From the NCBI GenBank assembly GCA_032717465.1, contig CM064666.1, positions 4,153,528-4,217,527 of the forward strand: 64,000 nucleotides of DNA, read 5' to 3'. The position numbers and the translations under genes are program-made. Of the stretch, positions 20,623 to 30,640 are shown piece by piece. The number at the start of each line of letters is the position of its first letter. Position 1 is the first letter of the stretch. The notes under the pieces are model-generated. The model had not been told where the DNA came from. It made no database searches and worked only from the letters and a program-made list of their open reading frames with translations. This DNA comes from Coenobita brevimanus. Taxonomy: Eukaryota; Arthropoda; Malacostraca; Decapoda; Coenobitidae.

Positions 20623-21069
20623 GCTTGATAACTCGGAAAATCAAATTATTTACTAATTTTCAGTGCATTTGATGCACTGCATTGTGGCTAAGAATGTACC
20701 CAACAAGAGCAAAATCACAAGCATTACATTTACTGCTAAATATGCCAGCTGAACGTAATTGTAATCGAGGTGGCAACACATCGTATGTGCTTATTTTTCT
20801 TATATTTACTGCTAGTTCGGCACCGCAAACGTTATTATCGGCAGATTAGGACAGGGAAAGGCAAAGCATGATAGAGGAAGGCAGGGTAGGGTAAAAGTCA
20901 AGGCAAGGCACCACTACATTTACAGTGCCACAATCAGCGAATTGAAGCAGCATAAATATGCAGAGGTGACACATGGGGGAAAAAATGTAACAGTCGACCA
21001 CACCAAAATGATATATTACTTACTTATTTTTCTACAGCCGGTTACGAACATAGTTAATTTTCTTTATCA
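20623..21069. other. Unassigned flank of the LTR retrotransposon
   Basis: Contains AGGCAAGGC-like low-complexity sequence at 20855-20915. Nothing coding. Confidence 0.4.
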
Positions 21070-21073
21070 GTAC
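21070..21073. other. Target-site duplication GTAC (left)
   Basis: GTAC directly precedes TATTACG at the left LTR; the matching copy is at 27723-27726. Confidence 0.8.
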
Positions 21074-21669
21074 TATTACGATCCATGGGGAGTATTTAAC
21101 TGTATCTACCCTATGAAGACCCATGGAAAGCAATAAGAAAAGAGAAGGATCATGAACACTATGCAACTAGACAAACTACAGGGTAGATTGATAATGATTT
21201 GGTTGATTATTCATTTAATTTAAACTAAACATACAATAATTACAACCCTAAACCTAACTAAACCTAAGAAAAAAACAATATAAATACCTAAAGCCATTCA
21301 CCATCAGAAGATTAATGAACTAATGCAAGGAGAAAACTGATACTCATGGTTTACAGCAAAAGAAGGCGTTGAAGATGGGTTCCCTATAACACAGGCTTCC
21401 AGGTAAAGGTCAGGAGTGGTTCACTAAGATATTCCCAGGGCAGAGGATGAGTGTGAACTGAACTTGCGCGGGAAACCAGATAATCAGGCAACCTCGCTTC
21501 ACACAGAAAAAGGGAGGGAAAGTCAGGTGACATGTTGGGAAACTAGTAGTATCAAATCCAGTCAACAGATGGAGCGCTGGTAGCGTGAGGTGGACGAGTG
21601 CTTGACTTCAGTCAAAAGATGGGAGTTCACGAGGGATGAGGCGGAGGAGTAATAATTATAGCCGTAACA
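21074..21669 (-). repeat. 3' LTR (596 bp)
   Basis: On the minus strand it starts TGTTACGGC and ends ATCGTAATA. The short inverted ends TGTTACG/CGTAATA are imperfect. It appears identical to 27127-27722. It contains CTAAACCTAACTAAACC-type repetition. Confidence 0.93.
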
Positions 21670-21680
21670 CCTCCCCCACA
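21670..21680 (-). promoter_or_regulatory. Polypurine tract
   Basis: TGTGGGGGAGG on the minus strand ends exactly at the 3' LTR, 35 bases beyond the gag-pol stop. It would prime plus-strand DNA synthesis. Confidence 0.85.
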
Positions 21681-21714
21681 AAGACCTACGCAGTGGAAGC
21701 ACGAAGGAGGTAGA

Positions 21715-24700
21715 TTACTCTGTAGCCTCGATGGGATGTCTCGACAGGGTATCCGCGAGAATGTTGTCAACACCCCTTATATGCTGAACTTGAAGATTAA
21801 ATGGCTGAACAAGCAGGGCCCATCGTAGAATCCGTTGATTGGAATTCTTCATAGTCTGGAGAAATACAAGAGGATTGTGGTCCGTAAAGACAGTAATAGG
21901 ATGAGGATGGTGGCGAAGATAGCACTCGAACTTCTTGATTGCTAGCACGAGAGCTAGAGCCTCTTTCTCAATTGTGGAGTAGCCCCGTTGATGTCCTTTC
22001 AGCTTCGACGAATAGTAGGCAATAGGATGGAGAACACCACTCACTGGGTTGGTTTGCAGCAAAACAGCACCAACCCCAACTCCACTAGCATCGATATGAA
22101 GATGGAAAGGTTGCGAGTGGTCAGGAGTTCTGAGGACAGGTCTGCTGGCAAGAAAAGTTTTCAGACGTTGAAAGGCAGTCTCGCAGGCAGAGGTCCACTT
22201 GAAGGGGGTTCGAAGTGCGGTGAGATCAGTCAGTGGAGCTGCAACACTGGAGAAGTTCTTACAAAAACGACGATAGAAACCGGCCATCCCCAAAAACCTC
22301 ATGACTTCCTTTCTGGTGGTTGGAGTTGGGAACGCTAGAACTGCTTCCACATTGGCCTCCTTCGGTAGAACTTGCCCCTGTCCCACAACATGTCCAAGAT
22401 ATGTTACTGTAGAGTCTCCAAAAGTAGATTTAGCTAAGTTGATGGTAAATCCTACTTCTTTTAGTTTGTTGAAGAGGGCATGGAGACGTGTCAGGTGTTC
22501 GTCCCACTGGTCAGCCATCACCACAAGGTCATCCAGATAAGCTGAAGTCCCAACCAAATCCTGTGTGATGAAGTTGATGATCCTCTGGAATGTGGCCGGA
22601 GCATTAGATAACCCAAATGGCATTACAGTGTACTGATATAACCCAAATGGGGTTATGAAAGCAGATATTAGTTTAGCTCTGTCTGTCATACCTATCTGGT
22701 AATAGCCTTTTTGGAGATCTATTGTGCTAATAAATTCGGAGTTTCCTATGCAATCTATTAAGTCCTCTATGAGTGGTAGGGGATAAGAGTCAGAGACAGT
22801 GACCTTATTGACTTTACGATAGTCTGTACAGAACCTGTGGCTTCCATCGGGTTTTGGAACTAAAAGGCATGGGGAAGCCCAAGGAGAAAAACTTGGTTCT
22901 GCAAGGTGATTAGCAGTTAAGAATTCAACTTCCTTTTTCATTACTTTCATTTTTAAAGGATTAAGACGATATGCTGGCTGTTTAATTGGACTAGTAGCAT
23001 CGCTAACCAACCGTATGTCATGTTTTAAGAGACCACAAAACCCTGGTAAATCAGCAGTAACTTCAGGATAAGACTTCAATAACAATTCTAGGTCATCCTT
23101 TTGTATGTTGGTCAAACTTGATAGGTAATCACATAGAGATTCCATGATCATGCTGTTAGGTAGGTTACCGGACGGTTGGGGTAGGTCCAATTCTGGGTTT
23201 GTCAAGTCTGAAGTCTCTGGCTCTGGCTCTGGCTCCGTTCCCACAAACAGTACAGGGTTCATCTCATTTCTCTCTGCATAGTGCTCCTCTGGGCATCTAG
23301 TAAAATAAGGTTTCATTAAATTCACATGAACAAGTTGAGAGTCTTTACGTCTATCTGGGGTGTGTACTACATAATTCAACTTTGATAGTTTTTTGGCAAC
23401 TACATATGGGCCAGTGAATTTACTCCTGAGGGGACTACCTGGAATGGGAAGAAAGAGCAAGACCTTGTCTCCTGGGGAGTAACTGTGTGCAACAGACGAT
23501 GGATGTTGAAGTCTTTCCATTTTACACTGAGCCTTTAATAAGGTATCTTTAGCAATCGTTCTGACTTCTGATAATCTAGATCTTAAATTATCAATATAGT
23601 GAGATACAGATGGACTTTCTTGAGTAGTGCTGTTAAACCACTGATCTTTCAGAAGCTTCAAGGGACCCCTTATTTGTCGTCCATATAATACCTCAAATGG
23701 AGAATATCCTAAAGACTCCTGAGGACACTCCCTTATAGCAAAAAGAAGAAAGTCTATGCCTTCATCCCATTCCTTGTGGTTTTCCAAGCAATACTTTTTC
23801 AACATTGATTTAAAGGTCTGGTGGAACCTTTCTAAACAGCCCTGGGATTGTGGGTGATAAGCCGAGGAAGTGACATGTTTAACCTCTAGTTCCTCCATAA
23901 CCTTTTTGAAAAGCCTACTGGTAAAATTCGTCCCTTGATCCGATTGGATTTCTTTAGGGATGCCAAATGCAGTGAACAAATGAAGCAGGGATTTCATTAT
24001 AGTTTTAGAGGTGATATTTCTGAGGGGATAGACTTCAGGGTATCTTGTTGCAGTATCCATGATAGTAAATAAGTACTGGTTACCTTTCTTTGTCCTAGGT
24101 AGAGGTCCCACACAATCAATAACTACCTTTTCAAAAGGTGCTGTCACTACAGGAATTGCATGGAGTGGAGCAGACTTAAGCTGTTCATTAGGTTTACCAG
24201 CCACTTGACAAACATGACAAGTTTTTATAAAAGTAGAAACATCCTTTCTAAGACCTGACCAATAGTAATGTTGTAGGATTTTTTTGTAAGTTTTTAAGAC
24301 CCCTAGGTGACCAGCTATCCCGTCATGAGCCAGTTTAAGGATGGATTGTCTGACAGATTTGGGAATCACAACTTGGTGGATTTCTGACCAGGTATCAAGA
24401 TGTTTTAGTTCTGGTGGTCTATAAGCTCTCATCAAAACGCCATCATGGAAGTAAAAACAAGGCAATGTATTTAGGTCTTTACCTTCGACTGCAGCATGTC
24501 TCAGGGTAGCAAGTGATGGATCAGCCTTCTGAGCTTTAATTAGGTTTTCTTTTGAGATAGTCTGATCCAGCAGATATTCCTTGGGAGCAGGTGGTGGTAA
24601 TGGATTGATTTTGTTCTTTTTAGCCTTCTGTGACCTAGTTACAACACAGGAGGGAAATAAGTGGGGAGCAACAGTATCTAGAATCTCAGTTGGGCTCTCA

Positions 24701-26505
24701 GTTAAAGGGTTTTCAACCACTGAAACCATAGGCACAATGAGTTCTCCTGCCAAATCATTTCCCAATAGCAGATGAGATCCCTTGACTGGCAAAGGGTCTT
24801 CTCTGACAGCTACTTTAACATTTCCAGATAAAAGGTCACACTGGAGATAAACTTCAGCTAAGGGATAGGAGGGATTAGATGAAAGGTCAGACAAAATCAC
24901 CTTCTCCCCAGTGAAGGCACTAGATACACAAGGAATAGCATTTCTGACCAAAATTGATTGAGATGCTCCAGTATCTCTCAAGATAGTAATGGGATATGAC
25001 TCATCATCTTTATTCAGTGAGACTGTACCCTGAAACATAAAAGGAAGGAAGGAATTCTGATGAGGCTTATTTGAATCATAAGTCACTACTGGCTTTTCAA
25101 TTTCATGAGGAGATTTTTCTTTGGGGTTAAACATGTTTTTTGAAGTTTTACAATTAGGGTGTTTGCAGGACTGGATAGAATGACCTGGCTTTTTGCAATA
25201 ACTACAGGATATATTGGAGATATTTTGAGTCCAAGGCATCAAGTGTGAAGAGCTCTGCTTACCACCCACCATACCGGAGCTTACACCAGAGGAGTACTTA
25301 ACACCTGAGATGGAACCACTCCTGTTATTTAGAGATCCCATCAATAAATCATAGGCGTCAGCCAACTCCGCTGCTTTCATGAGATCCTTCTGTCCTTGCT
25401 CCTCCACATGCTTCAGGATGGTGAATGGCAACTTACTCTTCCACTCTTCCAAAACCATGAGATTAACCAGGTCTGAAAATGTTGAGGTGTTAGTTGTTTC
25501 AAGCCATTTCTTAAACTGTCTTAATTTATCATTTGCAAACTCCACATAAGTATGAGAAATTGATTTTACATGTTTTCTGAACTTCTGTCGATATCCATCA
25601 GGAGAAATTGAATATGCACGAAGAATACTAGTCTTTAAACCATTATAATCATTTTTATCATCAAAACTATTATAAACTCTCTGAGCTTTTCCGATCAGCT
25701 TTGGGACCAAGACTGATATCCAGTGTTGTTCAGGCCACTCATTTTTCTTGGCAATGTGCTCAAATGTGTTTAAAAATCCATCCACATCATTCTCATCAAA
25801 CTGAGGCAATAAAGCAGCTTCCTTGTGTGGTTTAAACGCAGTTAATTTCTCTCTCAATTCAATTTCCTTTTCCCTAAGGTTTGAATTTGCATTTGCTTCA
25901 AGCTCTCTTATTTGTAATTCTTTCATTTTTACTCTCTCTTCTTGAGCTAATTGTTCTGTTCTCATTCTCTCTTCTTGAGCTAATTGTTCTGTTCTCATTC
26001 TTTCTTCTTGAGCTAATTGTTCTGTTCTCATTATCTTTTCTTGAGCTAATCGTTCTGTTTTCATTCTCTCTTCTTGAGCTAATTGTTCTGTTCTCATTCT
26101 TTCTTCTTGAGCTAATGGTTCTGTTCTCATTCTTTCTTCTTGAGCTAATTGTTCTGTTCTCATTATCTTTTCTTGAGCTAATTGTTCTATCTTAAGCTGA
26201 TATTCTAATCTTAATCTTTCCATCTCCACTGGGTCACTGTGTCCTTGTTTAGTATGAGTTGAATAAGGATTATCAACCCTAGTAGGAAAGGAATAACTCA
26301 TAGGAGTCAAAACATCAATAGCCTCTGTCCCCAGGACTTCCCTTTGAACTAAAGACTCTATAATTGTGTTTTTTAAGACCTCTTTTGTCATACGAGATTC
26401 AATTTCTATTTGGAAGTAGGTAGCAATGCTTTTCCACTCATCTTTCTTTAAGTCTTTTAATTGCTCATGGCTAGGATTTTCAACAAATTTTTGAAGGTCA
26501 AACAT
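21715..26505 (-). CDS. Gag-Pol polyprotein, order gag-PR-INT-RT-RH (1,596 aa)
   Basis: One uninterrupted frame encodes the structural and enzymatic polyprotein of an LTR retrotransposon. Residues 107-194 are eight 11-residue repeats of the EQLAQEERMRT type, a predicted coiled coil. The gag core follows (about 220-390). A zinc knuckle lies at C434-C437-H442-C447 and the protease active site is DTG 511-513. Integrase has H727-H733-C763-C766 and D797, D856, E892 (35 residues between the last two), then a GPY module near 1032. Only after this comes reverse transcriptase (about 1160-1370, YLDD 1323-1326) and RNase H (D1472, E1515, D1542, D1585). Ordinary Ty3/gypsy pol has RT-RH before integrase; this order is that of Gmr1-type elements. 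All catalytic residues are present. ATG at 26505 is the first good start after a 621-base leader. Confidence 0.95.
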   Translation of the reverse strand: MFDLQKFVENPSHEQLKDLKKDEWKSIATYFQIEIESRMTKEVLKNTIIESLVQREVLGTEAIDVLTPMSYSFPTRVDNPYSTHTKQGHSDPVEMERLRLEYQLKIEQLAQEKIMRTEQLAQEERMRTEPLAQEERMRTEQLAQEERMKTERLAQEKIMRTEQLAQEERMRTEQLAQEERMRTEQLAQEERVKMKELQIRELEANANSNLREKEIELREKLTAFKPHKEAALLPQFDENDVDGFLNTFEHIAKKNEWPEQHWISVLVPKLIGKAQRVYNSFDDKNDYNGLKTSILRAYSISPDGYRQKFRKHVKSISHTYVEFANDKLRQFKKWLETTNTSTFSDLVNLMVLEEWKSKLPFTILKHVEEQGQKDLMKAAELADAYDLLMGSLNNRSGSISGVKYSSGVSSGMVGGKQSSSHLMPWTQNISNISCSYCKKPGHSIQSCKHPNCKTSKNMFNPKEKSPHEIEKPVVTYDSNKPHQNSFLPFMFQGTVSLNKDDESYPITILRDTGASQSILVRNAIPCVSSAFTGEKVILSDLSSNPSYPLAEVYLQCDLLSGNVKVAVREDPLPVKGSHLLLGNDLAGELIVPMVSVVENPLTESPTEILDTVAPHLFPSCVVTRSQKAKKNKINPLPPPAPKEYLLDQTISKENLIKAQKADPSLATLRHAAVEGKDLNTLPCFYFHDGVLMRAYRPPELKHLDTWSEIHQVVIPKSVRQSILKLAHDGIAGHLGVLKTYKKILQHYYWSGLRKDVSTFIKTCHVCQVAGKPNEQLKSAPLHAIPVVTAPFEKVVIDCVGPLPRTKKGNQYLFTIMDTATRYPEVYPLRNITSKTIMKSLLHLFTAFGIPKEIQSDQGTNFTSRLFKKVMEELEVKHVTSSAYHPQSQGCLERFHQTFKSMLKKYCLENHKEWDEGIDFLLFAIRECPQESLGYSPFEVLYGRQIRGPLKLLKDQWFNSTTQESPSVSHYIDNLRSRLSEVRTIAKDTLLKAQCKMERLQHPSSVAHSYSPGDKVLLFLPIPGSPLRSKFTGPYVVAKKLSKLNYVVHTPDRRKDSQLVHVNLMKPYFTRCPEEHYAERNEMNPVLFVGTEPEPEPETSDLTNPELDLPQPSGNLPNSMIMESLCDYLSSLTNIQKDDLELLLKSYPEVTADLPGFCGLLKHDIRLVSDATSPIKQPAYRLNPLKMKVMKKEVEFLTANHLAEPSFSPWASPCLLVPKPDGSHRFCTDYRKVNKVTVSDSYPLPLIEDLIDCIGNSEFISTIDLQKGYYQIGMTDRAKLISAFITPFGLYQYTVMPFGLSNAPATFQRIINFITQDLVGTSAYLDDLVVMADQWDEHLTRLHALFNKLKEVGFTINLAKSTFGDSTVTYLGHVVGQGQVLPKEANVEAVLAFPTPTTRKEVMRFLGMAGFYRRFCKNFSSVAAPLTDLTALRTPFKWTSACETAFQRLKTFLASRPVLRTPDHSQPFHLHIDASGVGVGAVLLQTNPVSGVLHPIAYYSSKLKGHQRGYSTIEKEALALVLAIKKFECYLRHHPHPITVFTDHNPLVFLQTMKNSNQRILRWALLVQPFNLQVQHIRGVDNILADTLSRHPIEATE
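25924..26187 (-). repeat. 33-bp tandem repeat in gag (eight units)
   Basis: Eight near-identical 33-base units encode the 11-residue repeat at residues 107-194. Variants (EKIM versus EERM, one EPLAQ, one EERVKM) recur in a pattern that suggests multi-unit duplication. Number of units is likely variable between copies. Confidence 0.9.
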
Positions 26506-27126
26506 GATTAAAATGTATGAGAAAATTATGGTAAGTTATATTTTAGACAGATTACAGGAAGAAAACTCTTTGAAGTCCTGGAAACTTCCAGAGCCTTGAC
26601 CAAAATATTAACTTACGAAAGTCGTTGTCTATGATTAAGAGCAGAGGATGACGGCTTTTAGCATGATCCGGATTACCCCTGATTATAGGATAAGACAAAA
26701 CAACTTTGATTCTTGAATAATCTGGGACTTGGAAGAGTGAGTGTATCAAACTAGCCACTTGCCCTATCGCAACTAGCAGATGTAGACCTCACTGGAGCGT
26801 GGGATACGGCATTATAAACGATCCGGATATATTCCCCACATTTGATAGAACTTATAACGACCCTGTATTTCGTTAAAAATGAAAGATAAGTTCTATGAAA
26901 ACTCCTGAACCTATAAACCTATGTGCTGACAAGTTCACACAAATACCAAAATGTTTATTGCATCAAGGATTTTAAATCGAATGGAAACAAGTTTCACACT
27001 AATACCAAAATGCTAAATACATCAAGGAAAATTTAAAATCTATGGGAACAAGCAACAGCAACCCCTCAAAACACCATTACTGTAAATGTCTGTCTAGCTG
27101 AAATAGGTCCTGTCACGGTCGCCATT
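26506..27126 (-). other. 5' leader of the gypsy-type element
   Basis: Untranslated sequence between primer site and gag ATG. It contains a roughly 58-bp imperfect tandem duplication (AATACCAAAATG at about 26942 and 27001, each followed by CATCAAGGA). No long frame. Confidence 0.8.
27107..27124 (-). promoter_or_regulatory. Primer-binding site for tRNA-Arg type primer
   Basis: TGGCGACCGTGACAGGAC on the minus strand starts two bases inside the 5' LTR. It is complementary to a tRNA 3' end of the form CTGTCACGGTCGCCA, which I recall as arthropod tRNA-Arg. Confidence 0.75.
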
Positions 27127-27722
27127 TATTACGATCCATGGGGAGTATTTAACTGTATCTACCCTATGAAGACCCATGGAAAGCAATAAGAAAAGAGAAG
27201 GATCATGAACACTATGCAACTAGACAAACTACAGGGTAGATTGATAATGATTTGGTTGATTATTCATTTAATTTAAACTAAACATACAATAATTACAACC
27301 CTAAACCTAACTAAACCTAAGAAAAAAACAATATAAATACCTAAAGCCATTCACCATCAGAAGATTAATGAACTAATGCAAGGAGAAAACTGATACTCAT
27401 GGTTTACAGCAAAAGAAGGCGTTGAAGATGGGTTCCCTATAACACAGGCTTCCAGGTAAAGGTCAGGAGTGGTTCACTAAGATATTCCCAGGGCAGAGGA
27501 TGAGTGTGAACTGAACTTGCGCGGGAAACCAGATAATCAGGCAACCTCGCTTCACACAGAAAAAGGGAGGGAAAGTCAGGTGACATGTTGGGAAACTAGT
27601 AGTATCAAATCCAGTCAACAGATGGAGCGCTGGTAGCGTGAGGTGGACGAGTGCTTGACTTCAGTCAAAAGATGGGAGTTCACGAGGGATGAGGCGGAGG
27701 AGTAATAATTATAGCCGTAACA
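27127..27722 (-). repeat. 5' LTR (596 bp)
   Basis: Appears identical to the 3' LTR. It should hold promoter and polyadenylation signals. Its outer end is next to the GTAC target duplication. Confidence 0.93.
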
Positions 27723-27726
27723 GTAC
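27723..27726. other. Target-site duplication GTAC (right)
   Basis: Matches 21070-21073. Confidence 0.8.
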
Positions 27727-27746
27727 ATATCAGTACAAATGTGGGC

Positions 27747-27750
<4 letters not shown>

Positions 27751-27792
<42 letters not shown>
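27751..27792. repeat. (GT)n microsatellite
   Basis: About 20 GT units immediately before a LINE endonuclease remnant. Confidence 0.92.
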
Positions 27793-27795
<3 letters not shown>

Positions 27796-27799
27796 CACC

Positions 27800-28075
27800 T
27801 ATCTAAGATCGTGCAAACAGAGTGAAAGAAGAGTTCTGGGCAAATGTGGAAGCATGCATGGAAAAGATTGGGAGGAATGAGAGAGTGTTTTTGATTCGAG
27901 ATATGAATGGAAAAGTAGTGAATGTGAAGGGTGATGGAGTAGTTTGTGAGTGGGGTGTGCCCGCAGAAGTGGATGAGAATTGCAGTGCTCTAGTGGACGC
28001 AAAATGATCCAAAGGTAAATGTGGCGAGTGATGAGAAGTATAGGTGGGAGGCTGAATTAACGGAAGGCAAGATTG

Positions 28076-28128
<53 letters not shown>

Positions 28129-28470
28129 ATGACAGAATGAGAAGGTGTGTAATGGATGCAAGAGCATACAAAGGTTGAGGGAGTGGTCTTTCTGATCACC
28201 ACTTGGTGGTGGAGAAAGTCAGCGTTCAATTATAATGAAGTAATAGAAAGGAAGAAAAACAGGAGGAAGTAGTCCATACAAGGTGGGTAGAAAAGTTGCA
28301 TTAGGATGGGAAAAGGCAGAATATGAGAGGGAAATGGAGGAGCGACGGGGTAAATATGATTTGGAGCAAATGGGGGAGGTGGAGGGTGAGTGCAAGATTT
28401 TCACAGAAGAAACCCTTGCAGTATATGAGGTGGTGTGTGGGGTGAAGAGTGTCACGGGGGGATATGAATT
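27800..28470 (+). pseudogene. LINE endonuclease and linker remnant with GT array inside
   Basis: Frame pieces read ERVFLIRDMNGKVVNV, then GVVCEWGVPAEVDENCSALV, with stops near 28003. After a gap the EN C-terminus appears as KIDFVCV and, beyond a GT array (28079-28127) that replaces part of the coding sequence, DDRMRRCVMDARAYKG and LSDHHLVVEKV. The motifs fit an APE-type endonuclease (D-M-N, D-F/Y-V, S-D-H). The following stretch to about 28465 (GKVALGWEKAEY through to VYEVVCGVKSV) fits the EN-RT linker. The array expanded inside the coding region or replaced it. Confidence 0.6.
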
Positions 28471-29536
28471 TATGAATTAAATATGCTTGATGTTACTTGA
28501 AGATAGAGACAAGGAACTGACTTGTGAAAATCAAGCAGTAAGTTTTACTTTATGCCAGCTTACTTCGCCGATTCTCTAAGAACAAGAATTTATAAACTTT
28601 CTCAACAGTACACAGCAGAGACTAATTACTCACGAGTGCTGTTTGTAGTACTGTTAGCCTCTCGAGAAAGTGACTCCACCCCTGACAATCAATAACTAAT
28701 GCTAATAATAATAAACAGGTTCTTGCCGGTGCTTTAACTCCTGGCTGGCACAACGGATTTAAGTTTGATACAAAAGATCTGGCCTAAGTACCAGTTATAG
28801 ATAATGTAAAGAGTTTGTGCAAACTAGGAGCTGCAACTTAAATAAGCTTAATGTGGAGAAACAGAACACGAGTTTAATTACATTAAGCTCAAAGAAAAGA
28901 ACTGTAAATTTATTGATTACAATTAAATAAATTTATGTTATATGAATCTCAAAAATGAATTCAAAATAACAAGGAGAATATACTCACTTGCTTATTCAAG
29001 AGCTAAAAACACTTTAGCCTAGAAAAACGAATAGAAATACTGGTCAGTGGAGGGGAGCTGAGCGAAAAGACTGGGTGCCTGTGCAGAACATCAAACGCTG
29101 CAATTCGCTAAGCCCGCTTCGCCAATTCACCATCTAGGTGGAGATTCAGGAACTCACTGTACAATGGCGGTGCTCCTTACGCTGGGCACAAACGGTCCTA
29201 CCCTCGCGGCGACTGAAAGCTGACTAAATTCAAACAATTGAAAGAAGTAGGGGCTGGCCGAGTTTGCAGGAAGTAGGCGTGGCCTAAGTCAACGATCAAC
29301 GAGAGAGGGTGAATGATATATATTCACATTAAATCACCCAGTGAAGGCACTAATGTCGTGCATAAGAATGATCACTTATGAAACATTGAGAAATGTTCTG
29401 AAAACCATCCCGATCGAGTGAATATGAGGACTGTTGAACTGAGTGATGCCCAGTGAGAATTCCACTAGAATTCGTGATTTTCTCACTTAAATACAATGTC
29501 ACGAAATTATAAACACGCTCGCGCGAATTCGTGACA
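28450..29536 (-). repeat. Probable 3' LTR of a truncated LTR retrotransposon
   Basis: On the minus strand the segment starts TGTCACGAATTCGCGCG and ends CCCCCCGTGACA, giving 7-bp inverted TGTCACG/CGTGACA ends around 1,087 bp. A purine-rich GATGGGGAGTAA (29548-29537) precedes the start, as a polypurine tract would. It cuts into the LINE linker at its left end. No second copy in the window; inference from end structure only. Confidence 0.5.
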
Positions 29537-30116
29537 TTACTCCCCATCAAAATCAAATTTTTCCTCAGAAAAATTTTCGATATACATACATATAAATCCT
29601 AACTCAGTCACGCAAGATTCACACTGTGGTGTGTGTACTATCCTGCTACAGGAGAAAATCATAGTCGCCAATGAGCGAAAAAAAACTCGTATTTACATTA
29701 ATAGAAGCAAGCTTGAGGAAAAAACTCCGTGACGACGGTGAAAAATCCTGTACTCAGGTCAAACTGAGCGAAAACTTCGCTACATTTACGTTAACAACTA
29801 ATTGTCATGTAGCGTGATGTATGTAATAGGCGGCGTAGGTGTGACAGTTGTGGTGTAACTGTGCCTACGTGTAAAATGATCTAATACAATTCAATAGGAA
29901 ATAGAGGCGACGAGGCAGAAGAGAAGAGGCAGCAGCATGCGGCAGAGACGATCAACTGATCAGCACGACAAAATTGCTACCCCCGCCAGCTGCACCTGCG
30001 AAAGCAATCAGGGTGGAGCATCAAAATTGTCAGTGCAACAAACAGTTTTTATTAAGCTTCCCGACTGATCAAAATGTAGGTACAACTGTACATGGCTTCT
30101 GTTCTTGTTCTTAAAT
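29537..30116 (-). mobile_element. Probable internal remnant upstream of that LTR
   Basis: Non-coding DNA next to the putative polypurine tract. No gag or pol motif is recognised; it likely belongs to the truncated element. Confidence 0.3.
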
Positions 30117-30240
30117 TATCAGGGTTCTGTTTCTTCACTTTCTCCCTTCCTGCTTTGTATTAATGATCCGAACAATAAGTTTAGCTCCATCCACTCATAC
30201 AGTGATGAGTTCACCCTTGACTTCTCGACCCGCGTCTTTC
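30117..30240 (+). pseudogene. LINE RT fragment (motifs B-C, degenerate)
   Basis: A frame reads GSVSSLSPFLLCINDPNNKF, then SSIHSYSDEFTLD. It corresponds to the GVPQGSVLSP, LFLLFINDL and IHSYADDSTL strings of a Jockey-like LINE. The catalytic YADD has become YSDE, so it is inactive. Different family from the first LINE. Confidence 0.6.
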
Positions 30241-30597
30241 AGCAGTCACTGTAACATTCATTGCATCAGTGTCTAACATACATATCTTCTCACTGATCTT
30301 CGTTTTTCCTCTGAGAACAAATCGAACCATTTTTCAAGTATGCACAGTCTCCCACACAGATTGTAGGAGTGCTGTATTCACTCATCGTTTTTTTTTTTTT
30401 TTTTAACCCTGTGTTTGGCGATAGTTCTGTGATTTCACACCTAACATGCTGGATATAATAGTCGAAAATAATCTTTTTCAAAAGTCACCTATGTCCCTAT
30501 TAACCGGTAGAATATACACACAGAACAAGAACACGCACTTTCTTTTTTCCTTATGTAGAGAACAAAGGCTTCGCATCCGGAAAGTTATTCCTTCCAA

Positions 30598-30639
<42 letters not shown>

Positions 30640-30640
30640 C
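30241..30640. other. Unassigned, with poly(T) and (GA)n
   Basis: T run at 30388-30404 and GA array at 30601-30635. No gene. Confidence 0.5.

Larger units (their letters stand above)
21074..27722 (-). mobile_element. Complete Ty3/gypsy-type LTR retrotransposon with integrase upstream of RT (Gmr1-like order)
   Basis: A 6,649-bp element on the minus strand. It has 596-bp LTRs at both ends (27127-27722 is 5', 21074-21669 is 3'), flanked by GTAC on each side (21070-21073 and 27723-27726). An 18-nt primer site lies next to the 5' LTR and a polypurine tract next to the 3' LTR. One open frame of 1,596 codons encodes gag and pol together. The two LTRs match base for base by eye, so the insertion is young. 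It landed in unassigned DNA; CAGTAC occurs at both junctions. No env-like frame is present. Its pol order is protease, integrase, RT, RNase H. Confidence 0.93.

Noticed and set aside
21988..22540. Plus-strand frames of 79-116 codons opposite the gag-pol gene (also 25881-26195)
   Set aside because: Antisense shadows of the 1,596-codon frame; the latter is the reverse of the 33-bp repeat.
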